DNA of 64,000 nucleotides from Brevibacillus fluminis. GTDB taxonomy: Bacteria; Bacillota; Bacilli; Brevibacillales; Brevibacillaceae. Positions 16,510 through 23,567 of the stretch are shown here, in pieces; the first letter of the stretch is position 1, and each line of letters begins with the position of its first letter. Location of the stretch: contig NZ_RHHQ01000022.1 of the NCBI RefSeq assembly GCF_003710825.1, forward strand, positions 62,001 through 126,000. Direction: 5' to 3'. The translations under genes and the position numbers were made by a program. Below the pieces are notes generated by a model. That model saw only the letters and a program-made list of their open reading frames with translations, ran no database searches and was not told the DNA's origin.

Positions 16510-16776
16510 ATGAAAAATTTCTCGCGTCAACTGTTTGACAAGCTGCAGGGTAAACTTCCGGGTGGCATGGATGAAAGCCAGTTAAAAAACCTTGCAAACG
16601 GTATGAAAAAAAGCGACTTTCAAGATGAAGAGAAGCTGCGTCAAATGATCAAAACATTGGCAGCGATCAGCGGCACTCCCGTTACACCAGAAAAGGAAGA
16701 AAAAATCATTCAGCTTTTCCGCGAAAACAAATTCAATCCGAATGATCTTTCCACCCTGAAAAATTTGCTATCGTGA
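16510..16776 (+). CDS. spoVIF: Stage VI sporulation protein F
   Basis: The 88-residue protein resembles B. subtilis SpoVIF (YjcC, also 88 residues), with the same order of motifs: a DKLQGK-type N-terminus, a LANGMKKSDFQDEEKLRQMI helix region, then a second helix pair with TPEKEEKI. SpoVIF is needed for late coat maturation and germination properties. The ATG at 16510 follows AAGGAGGAGG by six bases. The upstream consensus SigK promoter agrees with late mother-cell expression. In B. subtilis the gene lies elsewhere, so its place here is lineage-specific. Confidence 0.83.
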   Translation: MKNFSRQLFDKLQGKLPGGMDESQLKNLANGMKKSDFQDEEKLRQMIKTLAAISGTPVTPEKEEKIIQLFRENKFNPNDLSTLKNLLS

Positions 16777-16898
16777 GTGATTGTTCAGTGAAATGGGCGC
16801 ATATGCCTGTTACCCGTATTCAAATTCCACATACAGTATGACTAAGAACAATCATGGCTCTACAGGGACATGGCTGATCTGAGTGTAACGTCAAACGA

Positions 16899-16927
16899 AA
16901 AAAAAGAGGGATTATCCCTCTTTTTTT
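16899..16927. terminator. Bidirectional terminator between spoVIF and the convergent gene
   Basis: A 13-bp stem, six G/C-rich and seven A-T pairs, closes on a TTA loop (16912-16914). The loop is the stop codon of the minus-strand gene, so the hairpin overlaps the end of that coding region. Tracts of A and T let it work both ways. Confidence 0.85.
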
Positions 16928-17463
16928 CGTTTTGTCGAGGTGGAAGAAGCGGTGGTGAGATTTTGCTGAATCAAGCTTTGCACGAGCGGAGATTGAAGCA
17001 GTGAGAGCACTTGCCCGATGTCGATGTTCGCCAGCAAATTCTCAATGCCATTGCCTTCCGACGGAACGGATTCTGGTGACTCGGCAGCTTGCTTGCGCGA
17101 TGCCTGCACGCTAGGTCCACTGTTTCCATTGACTCCGCTGCCACTACTTCTTTTTCGCCGAGTTTTTGCAGGCTGGATATCCTCGGGTTGATCCGTCGAT
17201 TTGCGTCCGAACGATTGGAAAAGCTCCACAGCGCCATACAACGTATCCATCGTCTCTTCCATTTGGCGGATGGTCGTGCTGATTCCTTTAATGTTATTGC
17301 GCATACGCATGACGGACGCGCGGACATCGATTGGGAGTGGCAGCAGTGGGAGCTTGCGTGGCGCCGAGGTGGCGGCTGCAGGCTGACTCATGCGAGCCTG
17401 GGTTGCCTGAACGGGCTTCTTGCCCAAGGGCGCGTATGGATTGCGCCATTTGTTTGCTTTCAT
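16912..17463 (-). CDS. Uncharacterised basic protein with SigK promoter
   Basis: I do not recognise this 183-residue protein. It has a basic N-terminus with WRNPYAP, a proline/alanine-rich linker, a helical middle (about 48-90, likely coiled coil, with RMRNNIKGISTTIRQMEETM), a lysine/arginine-rich patch (KTRRKRS), a serine-rich stretch, and a C-terminal helix LLQSPLVQSLIQQNL before a basic tail. GGAGGG precedes the ATG by eight bases. The upstream region matches the SigK consensus fully, so a late mother-cell, perhaps spore coat, role is inferred. It lies convergent to spoVIF, another SigK gene, and near spoIVA. Confidence 0.75.
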   Translation of the reverse strand: MKANKWRNPYAPLGKKPVQATQARMSQPAAATSAPRKLPLLPLPIDVRASVMRMRNNIKGISTTIRQMEETMDTLYGAVELFQSFGRKSTDQPEDIQPAKTRRKRSSGSGVNGNSGPSVQASRKQAAESPESVPSEGNGIENLLANIDIGQVLSLLQSPLVQSLIQQNLTTASSTSTKRKKEG

Positions 17464-17495
17464 CGTGTCTTCCCTCCATAGGCAAGTCGTTATGA

Positions 17496-17524
17496 TAGTC
17501 TATGCCGCTGGTTGAAACTAGGTT
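17496..17524 (-). promoter_or_regulatory. SigK promoter of the uncharacterised gene
   Basis: On the minus strand AACC (17524-17521), exactly 16 bp, then CATAGACTA (17504-17496). All defined bases of mACm-N16-CATAnnnTA are met, about 33 bp before the start codon. Confidence 0.7.
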
Positions 17525-17540
17525 CTTACCCCATAAAATG

Positions 17541-17549
17541 TGCTATAAT
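17541..17549 (+). promoter_or_regulatory. Extended -10 promoter of the DUF2768-like gene
   Basis: TGC followed by a perfect TATAAT; no clear -35 hexamer. It diverges from the SigK promoter at 17496-17524. Confidence 0.5.
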
Positions 17550-17607
17550 GAACACGACTCTTATCCATATCGTCTGTAAACATTTAGAAAAGGATGCTGT
17601 GCGACTG

Positions 17608-17796
17608 ATGACCATCGATCCCATGACAAAAATGTATATCTCTTTCCTAGCCATGGCCTTTATGTTTATTTGCAATTTCATGATGATCTACGCCCGAAAA
17701 TTGCAAAAAGCAGTGATTAGCCTTGTATTGAAAATCGTGGCCGGTCTCATGCTGTTTTCCACCTTTATTATGATTCTCATCGTTGTGTTTGCGTAA
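17608..17796 (+). CDS. DUF2768-type small membrane protein (YphE-like)
   Basis: The 62-residue protein has two hydrophobic helices (about 9-29 and 36-60) joined by a short basic loop, and the N-terminal MTKMYISF typical of this small family found near spoIVA in bacilli. The ATG at 17608 gives the usual length; a GTG at 17599 is closer to AAAAGGA and is a fair alternative. Function is unknown. Thirteen bases separate it from the ferredoxin gene, so one transcript is likely. Confidence 0.65.
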   Translation: MTIDPMTKMYISFLAMAFMFICNFMMIYARKLQKAVISLVLKIVAGLMLFSTFIMILIVVFA

Positions 17797-17808
17797 AGGA
17801 GGAGCAAA

Positions 17809-18105
17809 ATGGGTCAGCTAATTCTTCATACTAGACAAGGACTCTATGAAACGGAGGCAACCATTGGCGAGCCGATCGTCAAGCTGGCCAAAAAACAAAA
17901 AATCCCGTGGGGACATTCTTGTGAACGGGGGATTTGCGCTCAATGCCGGACAAAGGTGCTGGCTGGTGCCGAATTTCTCAATGACATCACCGATGCAGAG
18001 AAGCTTCGGTTGCGAAAAGCAGAGCGGCAAGAAGGTTTTCGCTTAGGATGCCAAATCCAGATCAAATCCCCCGGCAAAGTCGAATTGGTTCACAAACCAT
18101 ACTAG
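17809..18105 (+). CDS. 2Fe-2S ferredoxin
   Basis: A 98-residue plant-type ferredoxin with cluster ligands C38, C43, C46 and C81 in the CX4CX2C...C pattern (SCERGICAQC, then GCQ). It carries single electrons in the cytoplasm. AAAGGAGG precedes the ATG. A second, different 2Fe-2S protein is encoded 14 bases downstream. The partner reductase or acceptor is not in the window. Its placement between a SigK gene and spoIVA hints at a sporulation or membrane-linked redox role, but that is conjecture. Confidence 0.88.
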   Translation: MGQLILHTRQGLYETEATIGEPIVKLAKKQKIPWGHSCERGICAQCRTKVLAGAEFLNDITDAEKLRLRKAERQEGFRLGCQIQIKSPGKVELVHKPY

Positions 18106-18119
18106 AGGGGGACGACGTC

Positions 18120-18470
18120 GTGGCGAAACTGACCTTTCTTCCGAGTGGCAAGACCATCAAAGTTCGCCCAGGGCTCACGCTGATCGCGGCTGCGCGAAAT
18201 GCTCGTGTCATCATCCCGCAGCGCTGTGGTGGCCACGCCTCTTGCCTGATGTGTAAAGTCTTTGTGGAGGGCGGTGCAGTGAGCGAGTCCACAGCGCTTG
18301 AGCAGCGCAAACTGAGCGAAGCCGATCTGGCCCGAGGCATGCGCCTTGCTTGCCAGACACAAACGACGGGGGCGGATTGTACGGTTCGCATCCCGGAAGC
18401 AAAATTAAAATCGATCGTGGCTGCTGCACTGAAGCGACAGCAGGACGAGGAAGACAATGAGTGGCTGTAG
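18120..18470 (+). CDS. 2Fe-2S ferredoxin, second copy
   Basis: The 116-residue protein has the same fold with ligands C36, C42, C45 and C78 (note CX5CX2C rather than CX4CX2C) and an additional acidic C-terminal helix. A GTG start is set by GAGGGGG eight bases upstream; the longer reading from 18048 overlaps the first ferredoxin. The two copies are only loosely alike, so the duplication is old or the genes were brought together. The next gene begins 13 bases later, with its ribosome binding site at the stop codon. Confidence 0.85.
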   Translation: MAKLTFLPSGKTIKVRPGLTLIAAARNARVIIPQRCGGHASCLMCKVFVEGGAVSESTALEQRKLSEADLARGMRLACQTQTTGADCTVRIPEAKLKSIVAAALKRQQDEEDNEWL

Positions 18471-18483
18471 GAGGATTTTGACG

Positions 18484-19212
18484 TTGAACGCACGCAAAGC
18501 TACAATCGTAACCCAAGTATTACTAATTATTTTGGTATCCATCCTGTTGTCGGGATGTATGTATCCGAAAGAGCGACGAGCGGAAAATCAGGTGCCGAGC
18601 ACGTTTTATCTCGAAGCGACGCAAAAGGCGATCGACCAGTTTCATCAAGAAACGGGCGTGCTCCCGATCGTGACAAAAAAGCTGGATACACCAATTTTTG
18701 AAAAATATGAGATCGATTTCACCAAAATGATGCCTAAATACATACCAGATGTGCCCGCCAATGCGTTTGAAAAAGGCGGCGTTTACATGTATGTCCTGAT
18801 CGATGTCGAAACGAAGCCGACCGTACGCTTGATCAACCTCAGTATGGTGAGCCAGGTAGCGGATGTGCAGCAGGCCGTCAACCGCTACGTGGGCTCAAAA
18901 AACCAGCTGCCTACCAAACAGGAGCTTGGCAATGGCTATTACACGATTGATTATGATGCCATCCGCATGAAAGAGGTCCAGGTGAACAGCTTGGTCTCTC
19001 AGACATTCCTGCCGCTTATCATGAACGAAAAAGGAGACGTGGGCATCGACTACGCATCCGATATCGCCAGCATCCTACGCGGCACGAAAGCGCAGGTTAC
19101 AAAGGATACGGACCCACGCTACGTAATGGCACGTGAATCCATGTTCGTTCCGGCCAAATCGTTTCCGTACACAATGGAAAACGGCGACCCTGTACTGCTA
19201 AAATTGCAATAA
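18484..19212 (+). CDS. yphF: YphF-type lipoprotein
   Basis: The 242-residue product starts with a positively charged segment and hydrophobic helix ending in LLSGC, a lipobox that predicts lipid attachment at the cysteine (about residue 24) and anchoring on the outer face of the membrane. Length and the place before spoIVA match B. subtilis YphF, whose function is unknown. The TTG at 18484 is nine bases after TAGGAGG; a TTG at 18478 is too close. A terminator follows. Confidence 0.8.
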   Translation: MNARKATIVTQVLLIILVSILLSGCMYPKERRAENQVPSTFYLEATQKAIDQFHQETGVLPIVTKKLDTPIFEKYEIDFTKMMPKYIPDVPANAFEKGGVYMYVLIDVETKPTVRLINLSMVSQVADVQQAVNRYVGSKNQLPTKQELGNGYYTIDYDAIRMKEVQVNSLVSQTFLPLIMNEKGDVGIDYASDIASILRGTKAQVTKDTDPRYVMARESMFVPAKSFPYTMENGDPVLLKLQ

Positions 19213-19222
19213 CGAAACCAAT

Positions 19223-19256
19223 GCGATCCCTCTAAACACAAGGGATCGTTTTTTTT
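19223..19256 (+). terminator. Terminator after yphF
   Basis: CGATCCCT pairs with AGGGATCG, followed by eight T. Confidence 0.88.
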
Positions 19257-19348
19257 GTTTTGTTTCCTGTTCTATCTTTTTCATACACACATATATTGTT
19301 ATTGTCCAAGTTTCTAGTGCGAGAATCTCTCCCGTTATCACAAGAGAG

Positions 19349-19377
19349 GGATAATTCAAAAAAAAGCTCATAGAGTA
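19349..19377 (+). promoter_or_regulatory. Candidate SigE promoter of spoIVA
   Basis: GGATAAT, 13 bp, then CATAGAGTA at 19369. The -10 fits CATAnnnT and the -35 is close to kmATATT. SigE control of spoIVA is established in B. subtilis. Confidence 0.5.
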
Positions 19378-19407
19378 AAATAGACAATCAGAAGGAGGTC
19401 ATCGAAG

Positions 19408-20886
19408 GTGGAACGTATCGACATCTTTAAAGACATTGCAGAGCGTACGGGAGGCGACATCTATCTCGGGGTCGTAGGACCTGTTCGTACAGGTAAGTCT
19501 ACCTTTATCAAGCGTTTTATGGAGCAGGTCGTCATCCCGAACATTGCATCCGAAGCCGAAAAAATCCGTGCAACCGACGAATTGCCGCAAAGTGCGTCAG
19601 GCAAAACCATCATGACCACTGAGCCTAAGTTCGTGCCGAATCAAGCCGTGCAAATCAGCGTTGCAGAAGGCTTGAGCATTAACGTTCGCCTCGTTGACTG
19701 CGTCGGATATACGGTTCAAGGTGCAAAAGGATTTGAAGACGAAAATGGCCCGCGGATGGTAAACACTCCGTGGTATGAAGAACCGGTGCCCTTCGAAGAA
19801 GCGGCAGAGCTTGGTACGCGCAAAGTGATTCAGGAGCATTCGACCATCGGGATCGTCGTCACAACGGACGGCTCCATTGCGGAAATTCCTCGCCAAGGTT
19901 ACATTCAGGCGGAGGAGCGCGTTGTAAGTGAGCTGAAAGAAGTGGGCAAACCGTTCGTTATCCTGGTTAACTCGACGCGACCACGCTCGGATGAAGCGCA
20001 AGCGTTGCGCATGGAACTGCAGGAAAAATACGATGTGCCGGTTGTGGCGCTCTCGGTGGACCATATGTCCGAATCGGAAGTACTGCTGCTCCTGCGCGAA
20101 GTGTTGTTTGAGTTCCCGGTTCATGAAGTGAATGTGAATCTGCCAAGTTGGGTCATGGTACTAGAAAATGGACACTGGCTTCGCCAAAATTATGAAGAAG
20201 CCGTGCGTGACACGGTGAAAGATATACGACGTCTGCGCGATGTGGACCGCGTCGTCGGCTTATTCAGTGATTATGAGTTTGTCGACAGGGCGGCTTTGGC
20301 GGGAATGAATATGGGGCAAGGGATCGCTGAGATCGACTTGTACGCGCCAGACGACCTGTACGACCGCATTTTGATGGAAATTGTGGGCGTTGAGATTCGC
20401 GGGAAAGACCATTTGCTCAAAATCATGCAGGAATTTGCCCATGCCAAGCGAGAGTACGACCAGGTAGCGGAAGCGTTGCACATGGTGCGGTCCACAGGCT
20501 ATGGAATCGCAGCTCCGTCACTGCATGAAATGACGCTGGATGAACCGGAGATGATCCGCCAAGGTCCACGTTTCGGGGTTCGTCTGAAGGCAACTGCTCC
20601 GTCGATCCATATGATCCGTGTGGATGTGGAGTCGGAGTTCGCTCCGATCATCGGAACGGAGAAACAGTCGGAAGAGCTCGTTCGCTACTTGATGCAGGAT
20701 TTCGACAAAGATCCGCTCGCGATCTGGAATTCCGATATTTTCGGGCGTTCGCTCCACTCGATCGTGCGCGAAGGAATCCAAGCCAAAATCACCATGATGC
20801 CAGACAACGCCCGCTACAAGCTGCAAGAGACATTGGGACGGATCATCAACGAAGGATCGGGCGGATTGATCGCAATCATCCTATAG
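19408..20886 (+). CDS. spoIVA: Stage IV sporulation protein A, coat-basement ATPase
   Basis: SpoIVA polymerises on the forespore surface using ATP and forms the base on which the coat is built; it also affects cortex assembly. The 492-residue protein equals B. subtilis SpoIVA in length. Its Walker A GPVRTGKST lies at 24-32, followed by the LVDCVGY switch and the highly conserved C-terminus ending GGLIAIIL. The GTG start is eight bases after AAGGAGGT. It is flanked by terminators on both sides and so forms a single-gene unit. Confidence 0.98.
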   Translation: MERIDIFKDIAERTGGDIYLGVVGPVRTGKSTFIKRFMEQVVIPNIASEAEKIRATDELPQSASGKTIMTTEPKFVPNQAVQISVAEGLSINVRLVDCVGYTVQGAKGFEDENGPRMVNTPWYEEPVPFEEAAELGTRKVIQEHSTIGIVVTTDGSIAEIPRQGYIQAEERVVSELKEVGKPFVILVNSTRPRSDEAQALRMELQEKYDVPVVALSVDHMSESEVLLLLREVLFEFPVHEVNVNLPSWVMVLENGHWLRQNYEEAVRDTVKDIRRLRDVDRVVGLFSDYEFVDRAALAGMNMGQGIAEIDLYAPDDLYDRILMEIVGVEIRGKDHLLKIMQEFAHAKREYDQVAEALHMVRSTGYGIAAPSLHEMTLDEPEMIRQGPRFGVRLKATAPSIHMIRVDVESEFAPIIGTEKQSEELVRYLMQDFDKDPLAIWNSDIFGRSLHSIVREGIQAKITMMPDNARYKLQETLGRIINEGSGGLIAIIL

Positions 20887-20910
20887 GACCAACGTCCAAA
20901 AATCGTGCTT

Positions 20911-20950
20911 ACGCGAAAAAGGCTCCAGAACTGGAGTCCTTTTTTGCGTT
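20911..20950 (+). terminator. Terminator after spoIVA
   Basis: A long stem built on CTCCAG-AA-CTGGAG with outer A-T and GCG pairs, ending in a T run. Confidence 0.85.
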
Positions 20951-20966
20951 TTTTGCATCCTCTTCG

Positions 20967-21041
20967 GCATGAAATGCTTGAATTTGAATGAGTGGTGTAT
21001 TACTATAAGCTTGTCAGATCGCGAAAAACCGCATGAAATGC
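20967..21041 (+). promoter_or_regulatory. Twin palindromes around the hbs promoter
   Basis: The 11-mer GCATGAAATGC, itself an inverted repeat (GCAT-GAA-ATGC), occurs at 20967-20977, abutting the -35 box, and again at 21031-21041, 64 bp later. Repetition and symmetry suggest a protein-binding site. Confidence 0.45.
20978..21006 (+). promoter_or_regulatory. SigA-type promoter of hbs
   Basis: TTGAAT, 17 bp, then TACTAT. A leader of about 100 bases follows. A second candidate starts at TTGTCA (21011) but its -10 (TGAAAT) is poor. Confidence 0.55.
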
Positions 21042-21113
21042 GTATAAGAACCCACTTTTCGGTAAACACATGTAATACCATATACCATTCCTTTGAGGGG
21101 AGGTGAACAAGAA

Positions 21114-21386
21114 ATGAATAAAACAGAATTGATCTCAAAGGTTGCAGAAACCACCGAACTGACGAAGAAAGATGCAACGAAAGCGGTTGATGCCGTTCTC
21201 GATGCGATTGCTGAGGCTCTGAAAGAAGGAGACAAAGTTCAACTGATCGGTTTCGGTAACTTCGAAGTTCGTGAGCGTGCGGCTCGTAAAGGTCGTAACC
21301 CACAAACTGGTGAAGAAATCGAAATTGCTTCCAGCAAGATCCCAGCGTTCAAACCTGGTAAGCAGTTGAAGGACTCCATTAAGTAA
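21114..21386 (+). CDS. hbs: HU-family DNA-binding protein
   Basis: The 90-residue histone-like protein bends and compacts DNA as a dimer. It has the full HU signature: N-terminal MNKTELISKVAE, the GFGNFEVRERAARKGRNP hinge and arm (about 46-63), and C-terminal IPAFKPGKQLKDSIK. GGGGAGGTGA lies seven bases before the ATG. The place between spoIVA and folE matches B. subtilis hbs. Single-gene unit with its own promoter and terminator. Confidence 0.97.
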   Translation: MNKTELISKVAETTELTKKDATKAVDAVLDAIAEALKEGDKVQLIGFGNFEVRERAARKGRNPQTGEEIEIASSKIPAFKPGKQLKDSIK

Positions 21387-21424
21387 TTGTAGTTCTCACA
21401 CAAAAACCAGAAATGGCTACATAC

Positions 21425-21462
21425 AAAAAAGGCGTTCGAATATTTCATTCGGACGCTTTTTT
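21425..21462 (+). terminator. Terminator after hbs
   Basis: GCGTTCGAAT pairs with ATTCGGACGC (one G-T), flanked by A and T runs. Confidence 0.88.
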
Positions 21463-21490
21463 CTTTCACTTTCGGTCAACCGCTAAAATT

Positions 21491-21520
21491 TTGCTTTTTT
21501 TTGTAGCATTATGGTAAGAT
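21491..21520 (+). promoter_or_regulatory. SigA-type promoter of folE
   Basis: TTGCTT, 18 bp, then TAAGAT preceded by TGG (extended -10). Confidence 0.55.
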
Positions 21521-21584
21521 GGGCTTGGTTACTAAGAGAAGGCAGTTTCTTGCTGTTTGGCTGGGAGTTTAGGGAGGTAGAATC

Positions 21585-22148
21585 ATGAGTGTAGATCATG
21601 AAAAGATTAAGCAAGCGGTCCGGATGATTCTGGAAGCAGTAGGCGAAGACCCTGATCGCGAAGGCTTGTTGGATACGCCGAAACGCGTAGCGAAAATGTA
21701 TGCAGAAGCCTTTGAGGGCTTGCGAGTGGATGAGGAACAGTATTTTGAAACCATCTTCAGTGAAAATCATGAAGAGCTGGTATTGGTTAAAGATATTCCG
21801 TTCTACTCGATGTGCGAACACCATTTGGTGCCGTTCTTCGGGAAAGCACATGTCGCCTATATTCCAAAGGGAGGCCGAGTCGTTGGCTTGAGTAAGCTCG
21901 CCCGCGCTGTGGAAACGGTTTCGCGTCGTCCGCAGCTGCAAGAGCGCATTACTTCCACCGTGGCGGACGCTATCATGAAAAAGCTTCAGCCACATGGTGT
22001 GCTTGTGGTAGTTGAGGCAGAGCATATGTGCATGACCATGCGTGGCGTGAAGAAGCCGGGTGCCAAAACTGTCACATCGGCAGCTAGAGGTACGTTCGAG
22101 ACGGATACGGCGCAACGCGCAGAAGTGCTCAGCCTGATCAAGGACTAA
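21585..22148 (+). CDS. folE: GTP cyclohydrolase I
   Basis: FolE converts GTP to 7,8-dihydroneopterin triphosphate, the first step of folate synthesis. In the 187-residue protein the zinc ligands are C77, H80 and C149 (MCEHHLVPFF and EHMCMTMRG). In B. subtilis this gene is mtrA, the first gene of the mtrAB operon whose second gene encodes TRAP. Here a terminator, a tRNA gene and another coding gene separate folE from mtrB. The start follows AGGGAGG. Confidence 0.97.
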   Translation: MSVDHEKIKQAVRMILEAVGEDPDREGLLDTPKRVAKMYAEAFEGLRVDEEQYFETIFSENHEELVLVKDIPFYSMCEHHLVPFFGKAHVAYIPKGGRVVGLSKLARAVETVSRRPQLQERITSTVADAIMKKLQPHGVLVVVEAEHMCMTMRGVKKPGAKTVTSAARGTFETDTAQRAEVLSLIKD

Positions 22149-22169
22149 GCGCCAACCGGGAGAACGATA

Positions 22170-22213
22170 GAAGGGTACGTTTTTCGAAGAAAAAGAAACG
22201 TGCCTTTCTTTTC
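22170..22213 (+). terminator. Terminator after folE
   Basis: A 13-bp stem with two G-T pairs (22170-22182 with 22196-22208) and a TTTTC tail. Confidence 0.7.
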
Positions 22214-22242
22214 ACTCTCATCGAAATTACTCTAGATGGATA

Positions 22243-22271
22243 TTGACTTTTTTGTAAAGATTACCTATACT
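22243..22271 (+). promoter_or_regulatory. Promoter of the tRNA-Pro gene
   Basis: TTGACT, 17 bp, TATACT: a near-consensus promoter ending 12 bp before the tRNA, as expected for a stable RNA gene. Confidence 0.8.
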
Positions 22272-22283
22272 GAAATTGTTCGT

Positions 22284-22360
22284 CGGGATGTGGCGCAGCC
22301 CGGTAGCGCGCACCCTTGGGGTGGGTGAGGTCCAGGGTTCGAATCCCTGCATTCCGACCA
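22284..22360 (+). tRNA. tRNA-Pro, anticodon GGG
   Basis: The 77-nt sequence folds as a full cloverleaf: acceptor arms CGGGATG and CATTCCG (one G-T), D stem GCGC/GCGC, anticodon stem CACCC/GGGTG around the loop TTGGGGT, T stem CAGGG/CCCTG with TTCGAAT, and an encoded CCA end. The loop puts GGG at positions 34-36, so it reads CCC and CCU. It has its own promoter and a following terminator. Confidence 0.95.
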
Positions 22361-22391
22361 TTTTCTATTTACATACGATTGCGACGATAGC

Positions 22392-22435
22392 AGCATCTCC
22401 GCCTGTAACCTTATGTGCAGGGGAGGTGCTTTTTT
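22392..22435 (+). terminator. Terminator after tRNA-Pro
   Basis: A 13-bp stem with one bulged G (AGCATCTCC and CCTG arms) followed by six T. Confidence 0.75.
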
Positions 22436-22470
22436 ATCGGATGCGATTGAAGTGCCTTTGAAAAGAGAAC

Positions 22471-22499
22471 TTGGCGATATACGGCGATTCCACTATAAT
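22471..22499 (+). promoter_or_regulatory. Promoter of the transglycosylase gene
   Basis: TTGGCG, 17 bp, then a perfect TATAAT, about 30 bp before the start codon. It may also serve mtrB downstream. Confidence 0.7.
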
Positions 22500-22529
22500 G
22501 AAAAGTAGAGTAGACGGACAGGCTGGTGA

Positions 22530-23225
22530 ATGATGAAAATGGACCTGCGTTTTTTACCTGCAAATACATATGCAAGCATAAACGGAACAACTTCGAACGC
22601 GCTCGGCTCGGATCTTACGCAAAACGCGAGTGGCGATGGAGCTTTCTCCGACCAGATGTTCAGTGATCTATTGGACACGGAACTTTCGAAATATCAACGC
22701 GTCATTTCTGCAGAGGAAGTGCTGGCAGATCTGGATGGGTCTCCCACGTTATCGGATGACAACTCTCCATCCGCTATGGGGAGCGGTTTTGGCCAATCAG
22801 CACCAGCAGGAAAATCGGAGATTATGGATGCAGTAAAACGGATTGCGGCACGCTTTCACGTCGACAATAACCTCGTTTCGGAAGTGATTCGCGCCGAATC
22901 GAACTTCAACCCGAACGCCATCTCGGGAGCTGGTGCAAAAGGGTTGATGCAGCTGATGGACGCGACTGCCAGTTCCATGAATGTGAATGACTCATTCAAC
23001 CCCGTGCAAAATATTACGGGAGGAACTAAATATCTCGGCGGTTTGCTGCAAAAATATCATGGAAATGTAAAAGTGGCGTTAGCTGCTTACAATGCTGGCC
23101 CAGGTCGGATCGATCGTTTGGGAATCGCTACGGATCGCGACTTTGACGCCAAAGCCGGTGAATTGCCACTCGAAACGCAAAAGTATGTTGCAAAAATCAC
23201 CGGTCGCTTGAATGAAACAAGGTAA
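22530..23225 (+). CDS. Lytic transglycosylase domain protein
   Basis: The 231-residue protein ends in a complete SLT domain (about 98-228): catalytic glutamate in RAESNFNPNA, then GAKGLMQLM and AAYNAGPG. Such enzymes cleave peptidoglycan with formation of 1,6-anhydro ends. The first 95 residues are polar and low in complexity, and no signal peptide is visible, so how it reaches the wall is unclear. The start could be any of three close ATG codons (22530, 22533, 22539); the ribosome binding site GGTGA is weak. The mtrB gene follows within 50 bases. Confidence 0.85.
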   Translation: MMKMDLRFLPANTYASINGTTSNALGSDLTQNASGDGAFSDQMFSDLLDTELSKYQRVISAEEVLADLDGSPTLSDDNSPSAMGSGFGQSAPAGKSEIMDAVKRIAARFHVDNNLVSEVIRAESNFNPNAISGAGAKGLMQLMDATASSMNVNDSFNPVQNITGGTKYLGGLLQKYHGNVKVALAAYNAGPGRIDRLGIATDRDFDAKAGELPLETQKYVAKITGRLNETR

Positions 23226-23271
23226 TCCGTTAGGGGGAAAAGCTGTGGAACACAATAAGGATGGGGATCAA

Positions 23272-23490
23272 ATGGCAACGAACCAAGATTTTTTTGTGAT
23301 TAAAGCCAAAGAAAATGGCGTTCATGTGATTGGCTTGACCAGAGGCACGGATACCCGTTTCCACCATACAGAAAAGCTCGACAAAGGCGAGGTTATGCTG
23401 GCACAGTTTACCGAGCATACATCCGCCATTAAAGTTCGCGGTAAAGCAGTCATTCTTACCCGCCACGGCGTAATCGATACTACCGAATAA
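23272..23490 (+). CDS. mtrB: trp RNA-binding attenuation protein (TRAP)
   Basis: TRAP assembles as an 11-subunit ring that, when loaded with tryptophan, wraps RNA carrying NAG repeats and represses trp genes. The 72-residue product keeps the family core VIGLTRGTDTRFHHTEKLD and AQFTEHTSAIKVRGK. Residues equivalent to the RNA-contacting E36, K37, K56 and R58 of B. subtilis are E34, K35, K54 and R56 here. The ATG at 23272 gives the same N-terminus as thermophilic bacilli; a GTG at 23245 with a better AGGGGG site would add nine residues. Its target is the trp leader at 33.8 kb in this same window. Confidence 0.95.
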   Translation: MATNQDFFVIKAKENGVHVIGLTRGTDTRFHHTEKLDKGEVMLAQFTEHTSAIKVRGKAVILTRHGVIDTTE

Positions 23491-23506
23491 AAGAGCGTAT
23501 TTAATG

Positions 23507-23536
23507 AAAAAGAGCAGGCATAGCCTGCCTTTTTTA
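23507..23536 (+). terminator. Terminator after mtrB
   Basis: GCAGGC-ATA-GCCTGC with flanking A and T runs. Confidence 0.88.
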
Positions 23537-23567
23537 TTTGTAGAATGGGAGTGAGGGAGGGATGTCT

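Noticed and set aside
16830..16838. CATACAGTA, a SigE/SigK-like -10 after spoVIF
   Set aside because: No -35 at the right distance (best AC is one base off), no gene follows before the terminator at 16899, and the word is nearly palindromic. A weak inverted repeat around it (16778-16786 with 16846-16854) has a 59-base loop and is not convincing.
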